This document shows, in pieces, positions 45,158-55,011 of a stretch of DNA of 64,000 nt. Source of the DNA: Burkholderiales bacterium (lineage in GTDB: Bacteria; Pseudomonadota; Gammaproteobacteria; Burkholderiales; Burkholderiaceae_D). A program made the translations under genes and the position numbers. Location: contig JACQDX010000101.1 in the NCBI GenBank assembly GCA_016200895.1, positions 1-64,000 on the forward strand, written 5' to 3'. Each line of letters opens with the position of its first letter. The first letter of the stretch is position 1. The notes under the pieces are model-generated. The model ran no database searches, was not told the DNA's origin, and saw nothing but the letters and a program-made list of their open reading frames with translations.

Positions 45158-45624
45158 TGGTGGGAAACAGGAAAGTTGTTGGTAAACGAACGTTAGTATA
45201 ACCTCTAGCTCCAGCAGACGCTGGCAACGTGAAGGGGGCAACCACGGACCTGAGATAACTATTCAAGGCAGACAACTGGCGAACGAGTAGGTAGCCTGTA
45301 TCCAGCTCACCCATCCATGGCTTCAGCGTGAAGATTCCCGCGTTCAAACGGACCGCAGGCGAAAATTTAGACGGAGCAAGTTTCTTTCGGGACGCAGACC
45401 TGACGCGACGCCTAGCAATGCAATGGTATCAACATGGCATGATAGAGGATGCAACTCTTCGCTCAAGAGTGTACAGGCTACCACAGCGACCAACACCGGG
45501 ATCAGATTCATAAGCAGTGTGGCCCGGCCTTAACCTTTATATTTGACACTCTATTGATTTACATTGAAATTTGATCCACGGTTTAGCACGCAATCCTACC
45601 GATCTTGATGAGTAGGAGACAGGA
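45158..45624. other. Stretch between acyltransferase and IS21 relic, one unrecognised short frame
   Basis: A forward frame at 45328-45513 (61 residues, containing RRLAMQWYQHGMIEDATLRSRVYRLPQR) looks protein-like but matches nothing I know. It may be the end of a broken gene. The rest is probably the left end of the IS21-type element, with TTTGACAC and AAATTTGATCC motifs near 45540-45580. Confidence 0.35.
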
Positions 45625-45900
45625 ATGATAGCCATGGCATTACCAGGAATTATTCGACGCTGGCATATTCGTGACCAGATTCCACGCGGGAGATCGCCAG
45701 ACGACTGGGCATCTCTCGCAACACTGTCCGGCGCTATCCGCGCTCTGATTCAGAGTGCCAGCCTATGCGGCGCGACAAGCATCAAGTGTCATCGACAAAT
45801 ATGCGTCACAGCTTTCAAGCTGGCTCAAAACCGATGCGGGAAAAATCGTCGGCAACAACGCAGCTTGAACCAAATCATCTGTATCTCGCAGCTCGCAGTC
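45625..45900 (+). mobile_element. IS21-family istA remnant
   Basis: The start encodes MALPGIIRRWHIRDQIP, typical of IS21 IstA transposases. After a frameshift the helix-turn-helix continues as REIARRLGISRNTVRRY. A third frame gives YASQLSSWLKTDAGK. The remainder of istA and all of istB are absent. It is dead debris. Confidence 0.7.
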
Positions 45901-46069
45901 CGCAGCCGAGTATTACCATCAGTGAATCATTGATGGGCGGCGATCCTGATTTTGGTGAACAGAAGTCGTTTTCAGCGATCTACCTGAACTCGCCTGGTGT
46001 GCTCAGTTGACTGACGGAACAGGAGAACGGTGTCGCTACGTTTGTCTGATTGATGGTCTTGATCGTCGA

Positions 46070-46098
46070 AGCAGCCTCCATTAACGGCTGTTTTTTTT
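46070..46098 (+). terminator. Terminator-like hairpin with T8 run
   Basis: CAGCC and GGCTG arms (extendable by G-T and A-T pairs to 8 bp) enclose a 9-base loop and are followed by eight T residues at 46091-46098. No intact gene lies just upstream, so it may belong to the lost IS21-disrupted gene or insulate the OsmC-YcaO gene that starts at 46254. Confidence 0.5.
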
Positions 46099-46253
46099 GT
46101 ACGTATGGCACGGAATTGAGCAGGGTGTGGGCGGACGGATTGGCCGCATCGGGTAAGGCTTACTCGTGCGGCTGGTCAACAAGCTTTGTTGTATGGCTAA
46201 AACAACGGATAATAGTGTTTACGCGATTTTGAACACTATTTTGGAACTCCCCC

Positions 46254-48467
46254 ATGGAAATTAAGGTTAACTTTCTCGATAAGCTTCGTCTTGAAGCCAA
46301 GTTCGATGATTTTACGGTGGTGGCTGATCAGCCTATCCGTTATAAGGGGGATGGTTCTGCGCCGGGTCCTTTTGATTACTTTTTGGCTTCGTCGGCCTTG
46401 TGCGCGGCTTATTTTGTGAAGTTGTATTGCAATACCCGCAATATCCCTACTGAGAATATCCGGTTGTCGCAGAATAATATTGTTGATCCGGAAAACCGTT
46501 ATCAGCAGATTTTCAAGATACAGGTGGAGTTGCCTGCGGATATTTCTGCCAAAGACCGTGAAGGTATCTTGCGTTCCATCGACCGTTGCACGGTCAAAAA
46601 AGTGGTGCAGGCGGGGCCGGAGTTTGTGATTGAAGAGGTCGAGAACCTGGATGCGGATGCGCAGGCCTTGCTGAGCTTGAACCCGACTGCGGATGCGGCG
46701 ACCTCTACATCTACCTACATCCTGGGTAAGGATTTGCCACTGGAGCAGACCATCGCCAATATGTCTGGCTTGCTGGCGGGGCTGGGTATCAAGATAGAGA
46801 TTGCTTCGTGGCGCAATATTATTCCTAATGTGTGGTCGCTGCATATCCGCGATGCGCATTCGCCCATGTGTTTTACCAATGGCAAGGGTGCGACCAAAGA
46901 AAGCGCGCTGGCGTCGGCCCTGGGTGAGTATATCGAGCGCCTGAGTTGCAACCATTTTTATGCGGGTTCATTCTGGGGTGAAGACATCGCCAACGCGGCC
47001 TTTGTGCATTATCCGGAAGAACGCTGGTTCAAGCCTGGCAAAAAAGATGCGCTGCCTAAAGATATTCTGGATGAGTACAGTCTGGAGATTTACAACCCGG
47101 ATGGTGAGTTGCGTGGCTCGCATCTGGTTGATACCAATTCTGGCAATGCAGAGCGCGGCATTTGCTCGCTGCCTTATGTGCGACAGTCAGATGGCGAGGT
47201 CGTATATTTCCCATCTAACCTGATTGAAAACCTGTTCGCCAGTAATGGCATGAGTGCCGGTAATACGCTGGTAGAAGCGCAGGTGCAATGTCTGTCCGAG
47301 ATTTTTGAACGCGCAGTCAAGCGTGAAATTTTGGAAGATGAAATCGCCTTGCCTGATGTACCGCAAGAAGTGCTGGCGAAATACCCTGGCATCCTGGCTG
47401 GGATACAGGGGCTGGAAGAGCAGGGCTTTCCTGTACTGGTGAAAGATGCGTCGCTGGGTGGTCAATACCCTGTCATGTGTGTGACCCTGATGAACCCGCG
47501 CACAGGTGGTGTGTTTGCCTCTTTCGGTGCGCACCCCAGTCTGGAGGTGGCGCTGGAGCGCAGCCTGACAGAGTTGCTGCAGGGGCGTAGTTTTGAAGGC
47601 CTCAATGATTTGCCTCAGCCTACCTTTGTCAGCAATGCAGTGACTGAGCCAAATAATTTTGTTGAACACTTCATCGATTCCAGCGGTGTGGTGTCATGGC
47701 GCTTTTTCAGTGCCAAGGCCGATTACGATTTTGTTGAGTGGGATTTCTCTGGACAGGGCGAAAACTCCAATGCGGATGAAGCCGCGACCTTGTTCGGCAT
47801 ACTCAAAGAGATGGGCAAAGAAGTTTACATGGCGGTGTATGAGCACTTAGGCGCTACGGCATGCCGTATTCTGGTGCCAGGTTATTCTGAGGTTTATCCG
47901 GTGGAAGACCTGATTTGGGATAACACGAATAAAGCTTTGTTGTTCCGCGCTGATATCCTGAATTTGCATACGCTGGACGATGAGCAACTGGAAGACTTGC
48001 TTGAGCGCCTGGAGAATAATGAGCTGGATGAGTACAGCGATATCGCCACCCTGATAGGCATAGAGTTTGACGAGAACACGATCTGGGGCCAGCTCACCGT
48101 CGTGGAGTTGAAGCTGCTGATCAATCTCGCCCTGCAGCAATTTGAAGAGGCGAAAGAGCTGGTCGAAACCTTCCTGCAGTACAACGACAACACCGTCGAT
48201 CGCGGATTGTTTTATCAGGCCTTGAATGTAGTGTTGGAAGTGACGCTGGATGATGAACTGGAACTGGATGATTACCTCGTCAACTTCCGTCGCATGTTTG
48301 GCAACGATCGTATGGACGCGGTATTGGGTTCAGTCGGTGGCAGCATGCGCTTCTTCGGTTTGACGCCAACCAGCATGAAACTGGAGGGGCTGGAAAGACA
48401 CCAGCGCCTGATAGACAGCTACAAGAAATTGCATGTGGCGCGGGGTAAGGCGGTCGTATCCAGCTAA
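46254..48467 (+). CDS. OsmC domain - YcaO domain fusion protein
   Basis: This is a 737-residue protein. Residues about 1-135 are an OsmC-type peroxidase-like domain with two Cys (C50 in SSALCAAYF, C112 in DRCTVKK). Residues about 155-565 are a YcaO ATP-dependent cyclodehydratase-fold domain with the ATP/Mg motifs GKGATKESALASALGEYIERL and QVQCLSEIFERAVK. The acidic Leu-rich C-terminus resembles the TPR-like tail of E. coli YcaO. E. coli YcaO is linked to RimO methylthiolation of ribosomal protein S12; the fused OsmC form is a known family of unknown function. No RiPP precursor or partner cyclase is adjacent. GGAACTCCCCC precedes the ATG. A strong terminator follows. Confidence 0.92.
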   Translation: MEIKVNFLDKLRLEAKFDDFTVVADQPIRYKGDGSAPGPFDYFLASSALCAAYFVKLYCNTRNIPTENIRLSQNNIVDPENRYQQIFKIQVELPADISAKDREGILRSIDRCTVKKVVQAGPEFVIEEVENLDADAQALLSLNPTADAATSTSTYILGKDLPLEQTIANMSGLLAGLGIKIEIASWRNIIPNVWSLHIRDAHSPMCFTNGKGATKESALASALGEYIERLSCNHFYAGSFWGEDIANAAFVHYPEERWFKPGKKDALPKDILDEYSLEIYNPDGELRGSHLVDTNSGNAERGICSLPYVRQSDGEVVYFPSNLIENLFASNGMSAGNTLVEAQVQCLSEIFERAVKREILEDEIALPDVPQEVLAKYPGILAGIQGLEEQGFPVLVKDASLGGQYPVMCVTLMNPRTGGVFASFGAHPSLEVALERSLTELLQGRSFEGLNDLPQPTFVSNAVTEPNNFVEHFIDSSGVVSWRFFSAKADYDFVEWDFSGQGENSNADEAATLFGILKEMGKEVYMAVYEHLGATACRILVPGYSEVYPVEDLIWDNTNKALLFRADILNLHTLDDEQLEDLLERLENNELDEYSDIATLIGIEFDENTIWGQLTVVELKLLINLALQQFEEAKELVETFLQYNDNTVDRGLFYQALNVVLEVTLDDELELDDYLVNFRRMFGNDRMDAVLGSVGGSMRFFGLTPTSMKLEGLERHQRLIDSYKKLHVARGKAVVSS

Positions 48468-48551
48468 GGTTTTGGCGTGTCCAGCCATGACCAGAGCAAT
48501 AATTTGTTCAGGCTGAATCTCGGTCGATATATAACGATCAGTCGGCAATGT

Positions 48552-48588
48552 AAAAAAGCTTGTCCGCTTAGGTGCGCAAGCTTTTTTT
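48552..48588 (+). terminator. Intrinsic terminator after the OsmC-YcaO gene
   Basis: An 11-bp inverted repeat with arms AAAAAAGCTTG (48552-48562) and CAAGCTTTTTT (48577-48587) is separated by 14 bases and ends in a T7 run. The A and T tails make it usable in both directions. Confidence 0.85.
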
Positions 48589-48876
48589 GCGTCTGCATTG
48601 CTCGTCTTTACTTATCTATCACTGTGGCACGTACCGCATTGCGACTGCTCCCGATTTAAATTCCAGGCGGTTCATGGGCTTCAAGTCGACAAACTGGGAC
48701 AAACCAGGCTCACAAATCAAAATTTCATTGACCGGAAGAAATTGGCGAGTGCGCGTGATGGAATGTATTTGCTGCGGTACTATTTTTTAACAATATGGCA
48801 CTATTTTAAACTTCAGGTTAAATTATCGAAAAGAATTATGTTATTCCCTGACGCAATAAACTGAAAAGGAAAGAAC

Positions 48877-49500
48877 ATGGGCCCGACCAAAATCATGATC
48901 ATCCGCCATGCAGAAAAACCTGGTACTTATGGCACAAGTGTTTACGGTGGTATCAATTTGCTTGGTGCCAGCGATAACGAGTCTTTGATTACGCTGGGCT
49001 GGGAAAGGGCAGGCGGCATCGCCAGCCTGTTCAACCCCACCAATGACCAATTCCAGAATGCAGAACTGGCTTTGCCTAATTTTATTTATGCTTCAAATCC
49101 TGCGACCGTTGGTGGCAAAGAACCTAGCCAGAGACCTTACCAGACGATCACGGCACTGGCTGCCAAATTGAACCTGACACCCAATACTTCATTCGACAAA
49201 GACCACTATAAACATAGCGATGGCATGGTAGCCAGCGTGCTTGCGCAATCGGGCACTGTACTCATATCCTGGCAGCATGAGGGCATCTGGCAGGGGCCAG
49301 GTCAGGATTCGGTCCTTAACGAATTGCTGAAGAAGACCGGAACGGCAGACTTTCCTAATTTGCCGACTCAGCCATGGCCAGGTTCGCGTTACGACATGGT
49401 CTTTGTGTTGGACCGTCCAAGTGGCACCGGTGTGTTTACTGCTTTTACCCAGGTGCCACAAATGCTGCTTGCTGGCGACAGCAATACTCCTCTCAAATAA
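48877..49500 (+). CDS. Histidine phosphatase (phosphoglycerate mutase-like) superfamily protein
   Basis: This 207-residue protein begins KIMIIRHAEKPG, the RHG/RHxE motif of the histidine phosphatase branch-2-like proteins. The nucleophilic His follows the first Arg, and a second His appears in LISWQHEGI. The substrate is unknown, and no signal peptide is present. AAAGGAAAG precedes ATG 48877. It is monocistronic by position and convergent with the TonB-dependent receptor. Confidence 0.82.
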   Translation: MGPTKIMIIRHAEKPGTYGTSVYGGINLLGASDNESLITLGWERAGGIASLFNPTNDQFQNAELALPNFIYASNPATVGGKEPSQRPYQTITALAAKLNLTPNTSFDKDHYKHSDGMVASVLAQSGTVLISWQHEGIWQGPGQDSVLNELLKKTGTADFPNLPTQPWPGSRYDMVFVLDRPSGTGVFTAFTQVPQMLLAGDSNTPLK

Positions 49501-49710
49501 CGGGATGAGCTTTGGCAACCTTGGTGTCTCATGTTTTTCCACGCTGTGCGTTAAAGTTTTTTGCTCGCTAAGGTCACACGGCAGGCTTGAAGGTGCTGCC
49601 ACGGCGTATAGCCAGGTTCAGGTTCTCTGCATATAAGGGGTAATGCAGGTAACAAGAATCTGGCCAACGCCAAGACTAAAGAACTTCAAATAGCTGTTCG
49701 CATTTCCTGG

Positions 49711-52350
49711 TTATAGCTTATAACTGGCCCGCAGATAAAACGAGCGACCTATAGGATCTCCGAACCGTGGGTCATAGCCGGATTGTGCATTCGGCGCTTG
49801 ATTCGAGAACGGCGGATTGGTGTTGAGCAGGTTCTTGATGCCTGCTGACAGCGTCAGGTTCTTGAAGCCGGTATAACTGCTTGCCAGGGTCCAGATGGAA
49901 TTGGCTGACACATTTCGCTTGAACTTGTCTTCCACCAGGTTTTGATCGGTGTAACCGCCAGAGTAACGTTGGGACAAAGTGGCAGACCATGGGCCTTGGG
50001 ACCAGCGGATGGCAGCATTATGGCGCCAGCGTACCACACCGTTATAGACACCTATGTTGTCGGGTGTGTCTCCGTCTATGGTCGTATAAGTATCCTTCAA
50101 TACATAGGAACCATTGAACCAACCGTCGATAGTACCGAAGGAGAATGGTGCGAAGCGCCATTGGGCTGTCAGATCCAGCACCTGCGCCATGACTTCTCCC
50201 GAATTGCCCAGCGTTGATACATTGATGTAGTCGAGCGCGGTGCCAGCAGCGTTGTAGTGATAGCGACTGCGGTACTTGTCGAAGTCGCCCAGTATTATCT
50301 CTTCGTACAACACTTGGCCGATTTGATCACGAATCGCGATCTTGGCATAGTCCAGCGATACCGTCAGTTTTGAATTTGGTTCAAATACCATGCCTAGCGA
50401 ATACGACTTGGCGCTTTCTGGCTTGAGATCCGGGTTGCCGCCCACCTGGGTTGGCAAAGTCATGCTGCAGGAGATATTGGGATTTACACCAGGTTTTGCT
50501 ACACCACCTGGACATAGCAAGGGATCGTTGTACTGCGAAGCCGTACGGCTGGTGACGATAGGACCATTCAACTCGTAGAGCGTAGGCGCGCGAAAACCTG
50601 TGTTCATCGAGCCACGCAAAAGCCACATTTTGGAGGGTTGATAGCGAAAACCAATCTTGGGATTGAAGCTGTTGCCTGCATCGCTATAGCGGTCATAACG
50701 CGCGGCCACCTGTGCTTCAAGTTCACGGGTGATGGGAATATTGACTTCAGCAAAAACCGCTGAAAGATTGCGTGATCCGCTGGTATCCTTGGCTGCAACC
50801 AGGCCGCTGGCGCGAGATATCATCATCTGGTCCAGGGGACCACGTTTTACAATAAATTCCGAAGTCTCGCGCCGACCCTCAACTCCTACTGAAAAGCCCA
50901 GTGGACCGGCAGGAAGCTGCATCAGGTCGCGTGTGGCGCGCATATCGAAGCCAGTATTGCGGGCAGTCGCGGCAATGACCTGGCCGCGCACCTGTGAGCT
51001 TGCCAGCAAACTTGCTCCGGCAGCATCTTGCGGCCCGAAGGGATTCAAGACGCCGTTATTGATGCCGTTCTGTATCGCCTCATCATTCAGATAGCCTGCG
51101 CTCAAGTCCTCGGTTACTCTTGTGCGTGCACTGGTGATGGAACCGCTGAGTTCCCATCCTGCTACTGTGCCTGACAAAGACGCCACCAGACGGTCAGAAA
51201 TGCCGAGATTGGTCGCTTCACGACGGCCACCCTCGACCGTGCGCCAACTGACTGTCAGGTCTTCGCCTGTCAAACCAGCAACGGCGGGTGTGCCGCCTGT
51301 GCCGCCCGGGTACCACTTGCTGCTGGAATGCATGATCAGACCAGTCATTGGTGGCGGTGCGATACGGTTGATATTGGTGCTTTCGCTATGGAGCAGCTCT
51401 AAGCCGACAATGCCATCCTCGCCGATTTTCAGTGATGCCTTGCCGAGAAAGCTGCTTTGCTTGGTTTCTGGAATGTCATCGACAAAGCGTGCATAATCCT
51501 CGCGGCAGGTCTGGTTTGTTGTGCTCTTGATGGCGTCTGGCGGCAGGCAGCCGGATGCAAAACGTGGGTTGCCTGAAATGCCTGCGGTGGAAAAGAAGTT
51601 GGCAGGGAAGGTTGTGCCACTGGTCTTGCTGATGCCACGATCGGGCAAGATCCCGGTGGCTGAAAATGCGCGCTCCGTCGCCATCAGCCGTGCCTGTTCA
51701 TGATGATCAATCGCGCCGAAAACATTGTAGCCATCTTTGTCGAGATCACCAAAGCCCGAGGTGATGCTGAAGCGTTTTTCCCTGGCACCACTTTGTTGCG
51801 GCATGACTGTTTCCAGCGTCACGGTCGTGTCCTTGACTGAACGCTTGGTGATGAAGTTGATGACCCCGGCTATCGCATCGGTGCCATAGATGTGCGAAGC
51901 ACCATCGCGTAACACTTCTATCCTGTCGATGGCAGCAAAAGGGATGCTATACAAGTCTGCGCTGCTGCCGTCATAAGGGTGATTGGGCAGACGATGTCCA
52001 TCCAGTAAAATCAGCGTGCGCCCATCGCCCAGGCCGCGCATATTGGCAGAAGATTTACCGCCGGTTTCTGCACCGACGTTACCCGCAGCCACCGTGGTTT
52101 GCTGGTTCATTGACAATGAGGTCATGACCTCTTCTATCGTCGTCATTCCTTTTTTAACGAATTCATCTGCCTTGATCACGGTCACGGGTAGTGCCGTCTC
52201 GGCATCGATACGCTTGATTGACGATCCCGTAACGGTAACGCGCTCAATCTTTTCTTCTTTTGGCTTATCGGCTTCCTGGGCTGATGCGCTGACAGTCATG
52301 CCGCCCAATAGCAGAATTGCACTGCCATAATGTAAACTTTTCTTAATCAC
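49711..52350 (-). CDS. TonB-dependent outer-membrane receptor
   Basis: This is an 879-residue receptor. The signal peptide is SLHYGSAILLLGGMTVSASAQ. A TonB box-like region (EKIERVTVTGSSIKR) and the plug domain (VIKADEFVKKGMTTIEEVM, NMRGLGDGRTLILLDGHRL, IEVLRDGASHIYGTDAIAGVINFITK) follow. The beta-barrel ends FGDPIGRSFYLRASYKL with features of the C-terminal strand. GTG 52350 has GGAG five bases upstream and gives a proper signal sequence; the frame itself remains open to 52497. The barrel type resembles receptors used for peptides or other organic nutrients. Peptidases are encoded upstream. Confidence 0.92.
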   Translation of the reverse strand: MIKKSLHYGSAILLLGGMTVSASAQEADKPKEEKIERVTVTGSSIKRIDAETALPVTVIKADEFVKKGMTTIEEVMTSLSMNQQTTVAAGNVGAETGGKSSANMRGLGDGRTLILLDGHRLPNHPYDGSSADLYSIPFAAIDRIEVLRDGASHIYGTDAIAGVINFITKRSVKDTTVTLETVMPQQSGAREKRFSITSGFGDLDKDGYNVFGAIDHHEQARLMATERAFSATGILPDRGISKTSGTTFPANFFSTAGISGNPRFASGCLPPDAIKSTTNQTCREDYARFVDDIPETKQSSFLGKASLKIGEDGIVGLELLHSESTNINRIAPPPMTGLIMHSSSKWYPGGTGGTPAVAGLTGEDLTVSWRTVEGGRREATNLGISDRLVASLSGTVAGWELSGSITSARTRVTEDLSAGYLNDEAIQNGINNGVLNPFGPQDAAGASLLASSQVRGQVIAATARNTGFDMRATRDLMQLPAGPLGFSVGVEGRRETSEFIVKRGPLDQMMISRASGLVAAKDTSGSRNLSAVFAEVNIPITRELEAQVAARYDRYSDAGNSFNPKIGFRYQPSKMWLLRGSMNTGFRAPTLYELNGPIVTSRTASQYNDPLLCPGGVAKPGVNPNISCSMTLPTQVGGNPDLKPESAKSYSLGMVFEPNSKLTVSLDYAKIAIRDQIGQVLYEEIILGDFDKYRSRYHYNAAGTALDYINVSTLGNSGEVMAQVLDLTAQWRFAPFSFGTIDGWFNGSYVLKDTYTTIDGDTPDNIGVYNGVVRWRHNAAIRWSQGPWSATLSQRYSGGYTDQNLVEDKFKRNVSANSIWTLASSYTGFKNLTLSAGIKNLLNTNPPFSNQAPNAQSGYDPRFGDPIGRSFYLRASYKL

Positions 52351-52470
52351 TGCGTCTCCAGTCTTCTTGCTATTTGAGTGAATCACCGGCACCTCTTGGT
52401 GCGCCGGGATATCGCTGCGGTGATGAAGACGATGGTGATGCCAGTGATTGTTTTTGCCGATTGCATACAT
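52351..52470 (-). promoter_or_regulatory. Leader of the receptor gene with His-rich in-frame codons and a hairpin
   Basis: Directly upstream of the receptor start an in-frame stretch from ATG 52470 would encode a His-rich peptide (NNHWHHHRLHHRSD, then PAHQEVPVIH). A stem-loop at 52386-52407 (arms CCGGC..ACC and GGTGCGCCGG on the plus strand, 4-base loop) overlaps its end. The arrangement recalls amino-acid leader attenuation or a metal-responsive leader, but the frame has no stop before the receptor, so it could equally be an N-terminal extension. Confidence 0.35.
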
Positions 52471-52645
52471 CAGCTCAACATTGCGATTCAACATCACGAT
52501 TCAACATCGATCACGCAGATACGATGGAACCGAGTATTGCCGCGGGAAAAAATCCCTGCTTTACATTTCTTGCTGAAGTTATCGAAACCTGCTCAAAAAA
52601 GCTTTAGTCAATTTATGCCATTGATAGAGTTACTTAGCGAGATAC

Positions 52646-53545
52646 TTAGCGAGGTGCAGTAGTAGCTACTGCCTGAGCGCGTTGCATAAAATAGTCCTGG
52701 CCCATCGCGCCACCGCTCTGGTCATGGAAAAAACGGATGATGAAACGGTGTTTGCTGGCGAGGGCTGTGTCGTCAGCAGTCCATTGCAGCACGCGATGGG
52801 CATAGCCTGGCGTCATCATCCAGCCAAACATTTCTGCCTTGTCTTCTTCCGGGCCATATAGCGAATAGCGGCTCACCATGCCAGCGGATGGATGCCCAAG
52901 GTTGATGAAGCCTTTGCCATACGCCGTTGCGCCGCCACTGCCATATGATATGGCAGGCGGGTTCAGGGCTAACCAGAGAGGATCGCGATAGTAAAAGTCG
53001 GCGTATGTGCGATGTTCGATAAAGTGATAGAACTCGTGATGTGTGCGTAGCTCCATGCCTGCCAGGCAAATGTCTTCATCGTTATCGGAATAAACGACAC
53101 TGGCAGTCTGTGGTGCTGGCATGGCACGCCGCCGCTGACCTTCTACGCTCAAGTTCTTGACCAGGGCGATATCGCTCAAGCGCATGCGCTCAAACAGGAC
53201 AGCCGGATAACGTTCCAGCGCTGGCAGCACGACACTGAGCAGGCGTTGCAAGCGCAGCCTGTCGGCATCGCTGTCGATGAAGGTCTCAGCTTCAGGTATG
53301 GTCCATACGGCCTTTAATTGCAAAGCTGACAGGCGTGCTTCTGTCAATGCTTTTAGCTCAGCCAGTGTGGCTGCCGCTGGTGCTACCGCAGCATAGCGAA
53401 CTTCGATGGGGCACTCAGCGCGCAAGCTGTCAGTTTCTGGCTGGCTGGAAGTGACAACCGTAGTTGCCAATGAGCCACAGCCAGAGAGAAAAAGCGAGGT
53501 GACAGCGGCATAAAAAATTGGCAAGCGATGGCGCATAGGTTTCAT
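52646..53545 (-). CDS. Lipoprotein with zincin-type metallopeptidase motif
   Basis: This is a 299-residue protein. The signal peptide ends in the lipobox FLSGC (C23), so it is membrane-anchored. A HEFYH motif (170-174, inside THHEFYHFIEH) fits the zinc-binding HExxH. GPEEDKAEMFGWMM about 60 residues later offers a Glu (E238) as the third ligand, similar to anthrax-lethal-factor-like and M90-like zincins. No exact family is recognised. It lies 295 bases upstream of the receptor gene on the same strand and may process the peptides that the receptor imports. Confidence 0.7.
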   Translation of the reverse strand: MKPMRHRLPIFYAAVTSLFLSGCGSLATTVVTSSQPETDSLRAECPIEVRYAAVAPAAATLAELKALTEARLSALQLKAVWTIPEAETFIDSDADRLRLQRLLSVVLPALERYPAVLFERMRLSDIALVKNLSVEGQRRRAMPAPQTASVVYSDNDEDICLAGMELRTHHEFYHFIEHRTYADFYYRDPLWLALNPPAISYGSGGATAYGKGFINLGHPSAGMVSRYSLYGPEEDKAEMFGWMMTPGYAHRVLQWTADDTALASKHRFIIRFFHDQSGGAMGQDYFMQRAQAVATTAPR

Positions 53546-53735
53546 ATTTTCTTCAGGCGATTTGGCGGAATGGGAAAAATCTCACTTGGGAGGTCGCTGT
53601 GGAATACTCAGATTTACAGCGTGAGAATTTTATCTGAATAGACAGCCTGCCGCATTGTGCAGTGCCAAGCGCGCAGCTATGCTGCAAATCCTGCCAAAAT
53701 TGCAAAATCCTGTTGTGACAAGTGAGCCTTGCCAG

Positions 53736-54650
53736 TCAGGTACAGCTGGAATGATTGCGCCGGAAATTGGCAGGGGGGATACCGTAGCGCAGGGCAAAAG
53801 CGCGCGAAAAATGGCTGACATTATTGAAGCCCAGAGAAAATGCGATATCAATGATGCGGGCATCACCTTCCAGCAGGGCCATGCTGGCGCGTTCCAGGCG
53901 TAATTTCATCACGTACTGATGAGGTGGAAGCCCGACGGCTTTGCGGAACTCCCGTGAGAAATGCGATTCGCTCATCGAGCAGGAATCAGCCAGTGCAGCA
54001 ATCGATACATCTTCTGCCACACACTCAGAGATATGAGCAAGCACTTTTTGCAGACGTGTGCCGCACAGGCTGCTGGGCTTTTGTCCGGGCAGGGGTTGGG
54101 AATAATTCTCCAGCAAGTAGCTCGCCAGGGCAGTAATCATGCTGTCGCAAAACTGTTGTGCCAGCGACCCGGCCAGCATCTGCGCATTGAGCAATTTCCC
54201 GACCAGGTCCATGACCATACGGTCTGCCGTAAACGGGGTATCTGCCAGCGAAGACGGTGCTTCAGAATCGCGCAGGCGACCCAGGGCACTGATGGCATTG
54301 GTGGGAATGAAGATGTTGACTATGTCGCAACTGCTCATGCGTCGCCAGCGCCCTTGCGATGTGGGCTGGCAGATGCGAAAACGGTTTGCACCTATCATGC
54401 CACCGCAGATTGCGCGCTCACCATTCCAGATTTGTGATTCCAGGGGTTCCAGCAAGACCGCAATGCGATAATTGTTCGCGTGCGCGCCTATGGTCTGTAT
54501 CGTCGTATCCGGTTTGTCGGAAGACCAGCGCACGATGGATGCCCTGGACATGGGCAGAGGGCCAATGCAGTTGCGCAAGGGACCTGTGACGCCGCCGCGC
54601 CGGAACCAGTCAACCAGACCTTCAGGGTTATCAATAGTTGGTTCTGACAT
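53736..54650 (-). CDS. AraC-family transcriptional regulator
   Basis: This is a 304-residue protein with an N-terminal ligand/dimer domain and a C-terminal double helix-turn-helix (about 205-300: VSIAALADSCSMSESHFSREFRKAVGLPPHQYVMKLRLERA, IIDIAFSLGFNNVSHFSRAFALRYGIPPANFRR). A strong GAGGGGGT site precedes ATG 54650. It is transcribed divergently from the peptidase pair at 55012-59093, and the shared region probably contains its operators. Confidence 0.88.
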   Translation of the reverse strand: MSEPTIDNPEGLVDWFRRGGVTGPLRNCIGPLPMSRASIVRWSSDKPDTTIQTIGAHANNYRIAVLLEPLESQIWNGERAICGGMIGANRFRICQPTSQGRWRRMSSCDIVNIFIPTNAISALGRLRDSEAPSSLADTPFTADRMVMDLVGKLLNAQMLAGSLAQQFCDSMITALASYLLENYSQPLPGQKPSSLCGTRLQKVLAHISECVAEDVSIAALADSCSMSESHFSREFRKAVGLPPHQYVMKLRLERASMALLEGDARIIDIAFSLGFNNVSHFSRAFALRYGIPPANFRRNHSSCT

Positions 54651-55011
54651 GTTGAGACCCCCTCTCAGGTATCAATTGCGGCAAGTCTGATCATTTCTAT
54701 AAAACTCACTGAGTAAATCGGCACGCCCTAGCCATCACTAATTCTTTACCGTGCACCAGGTTTTTCTCCACGGGCCGAACCAGTATTACAGAAGCATTAC
54801 AGCCCCGTCTTGACGATTTCTGATAGTTTCGATGACGAAATCAGCATAGTTGTGCGCACGGTGAGCATGGCGTTGCGATTGTGCCGATTTCCAGCAAATA
54901 TGCATCCATAAGCATCAAGCCATTTTTCACGGCCGATGGTTAACTTTGCTGCATTTAATTGCCTCCAGGCGATTTGCGCTCACTACCAAGCCATCATCAG
55001 GGAATATTTCA
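54651..55011. promoter_or_regulatory. Divergent control region between AraC regulator and peptidase operon
   Basis: This 361-base region holds the promoters of both divergent units. A dyad GATTTC...GAAATC spans 54815-54842. I could not place a convincing sigma-70 promoter. The region is the natural place for AraC-type direct-repeat operators. Confidence 0.35.

Noticed and set aside
46254..48467. A RiPP biosynthetic cluster around YcaO
   Set aside because: No precursor peptide, dehydrogenase, transporter or partner protein is adjacent; the OsmC fusion points to the non-RiPP YcaO group.
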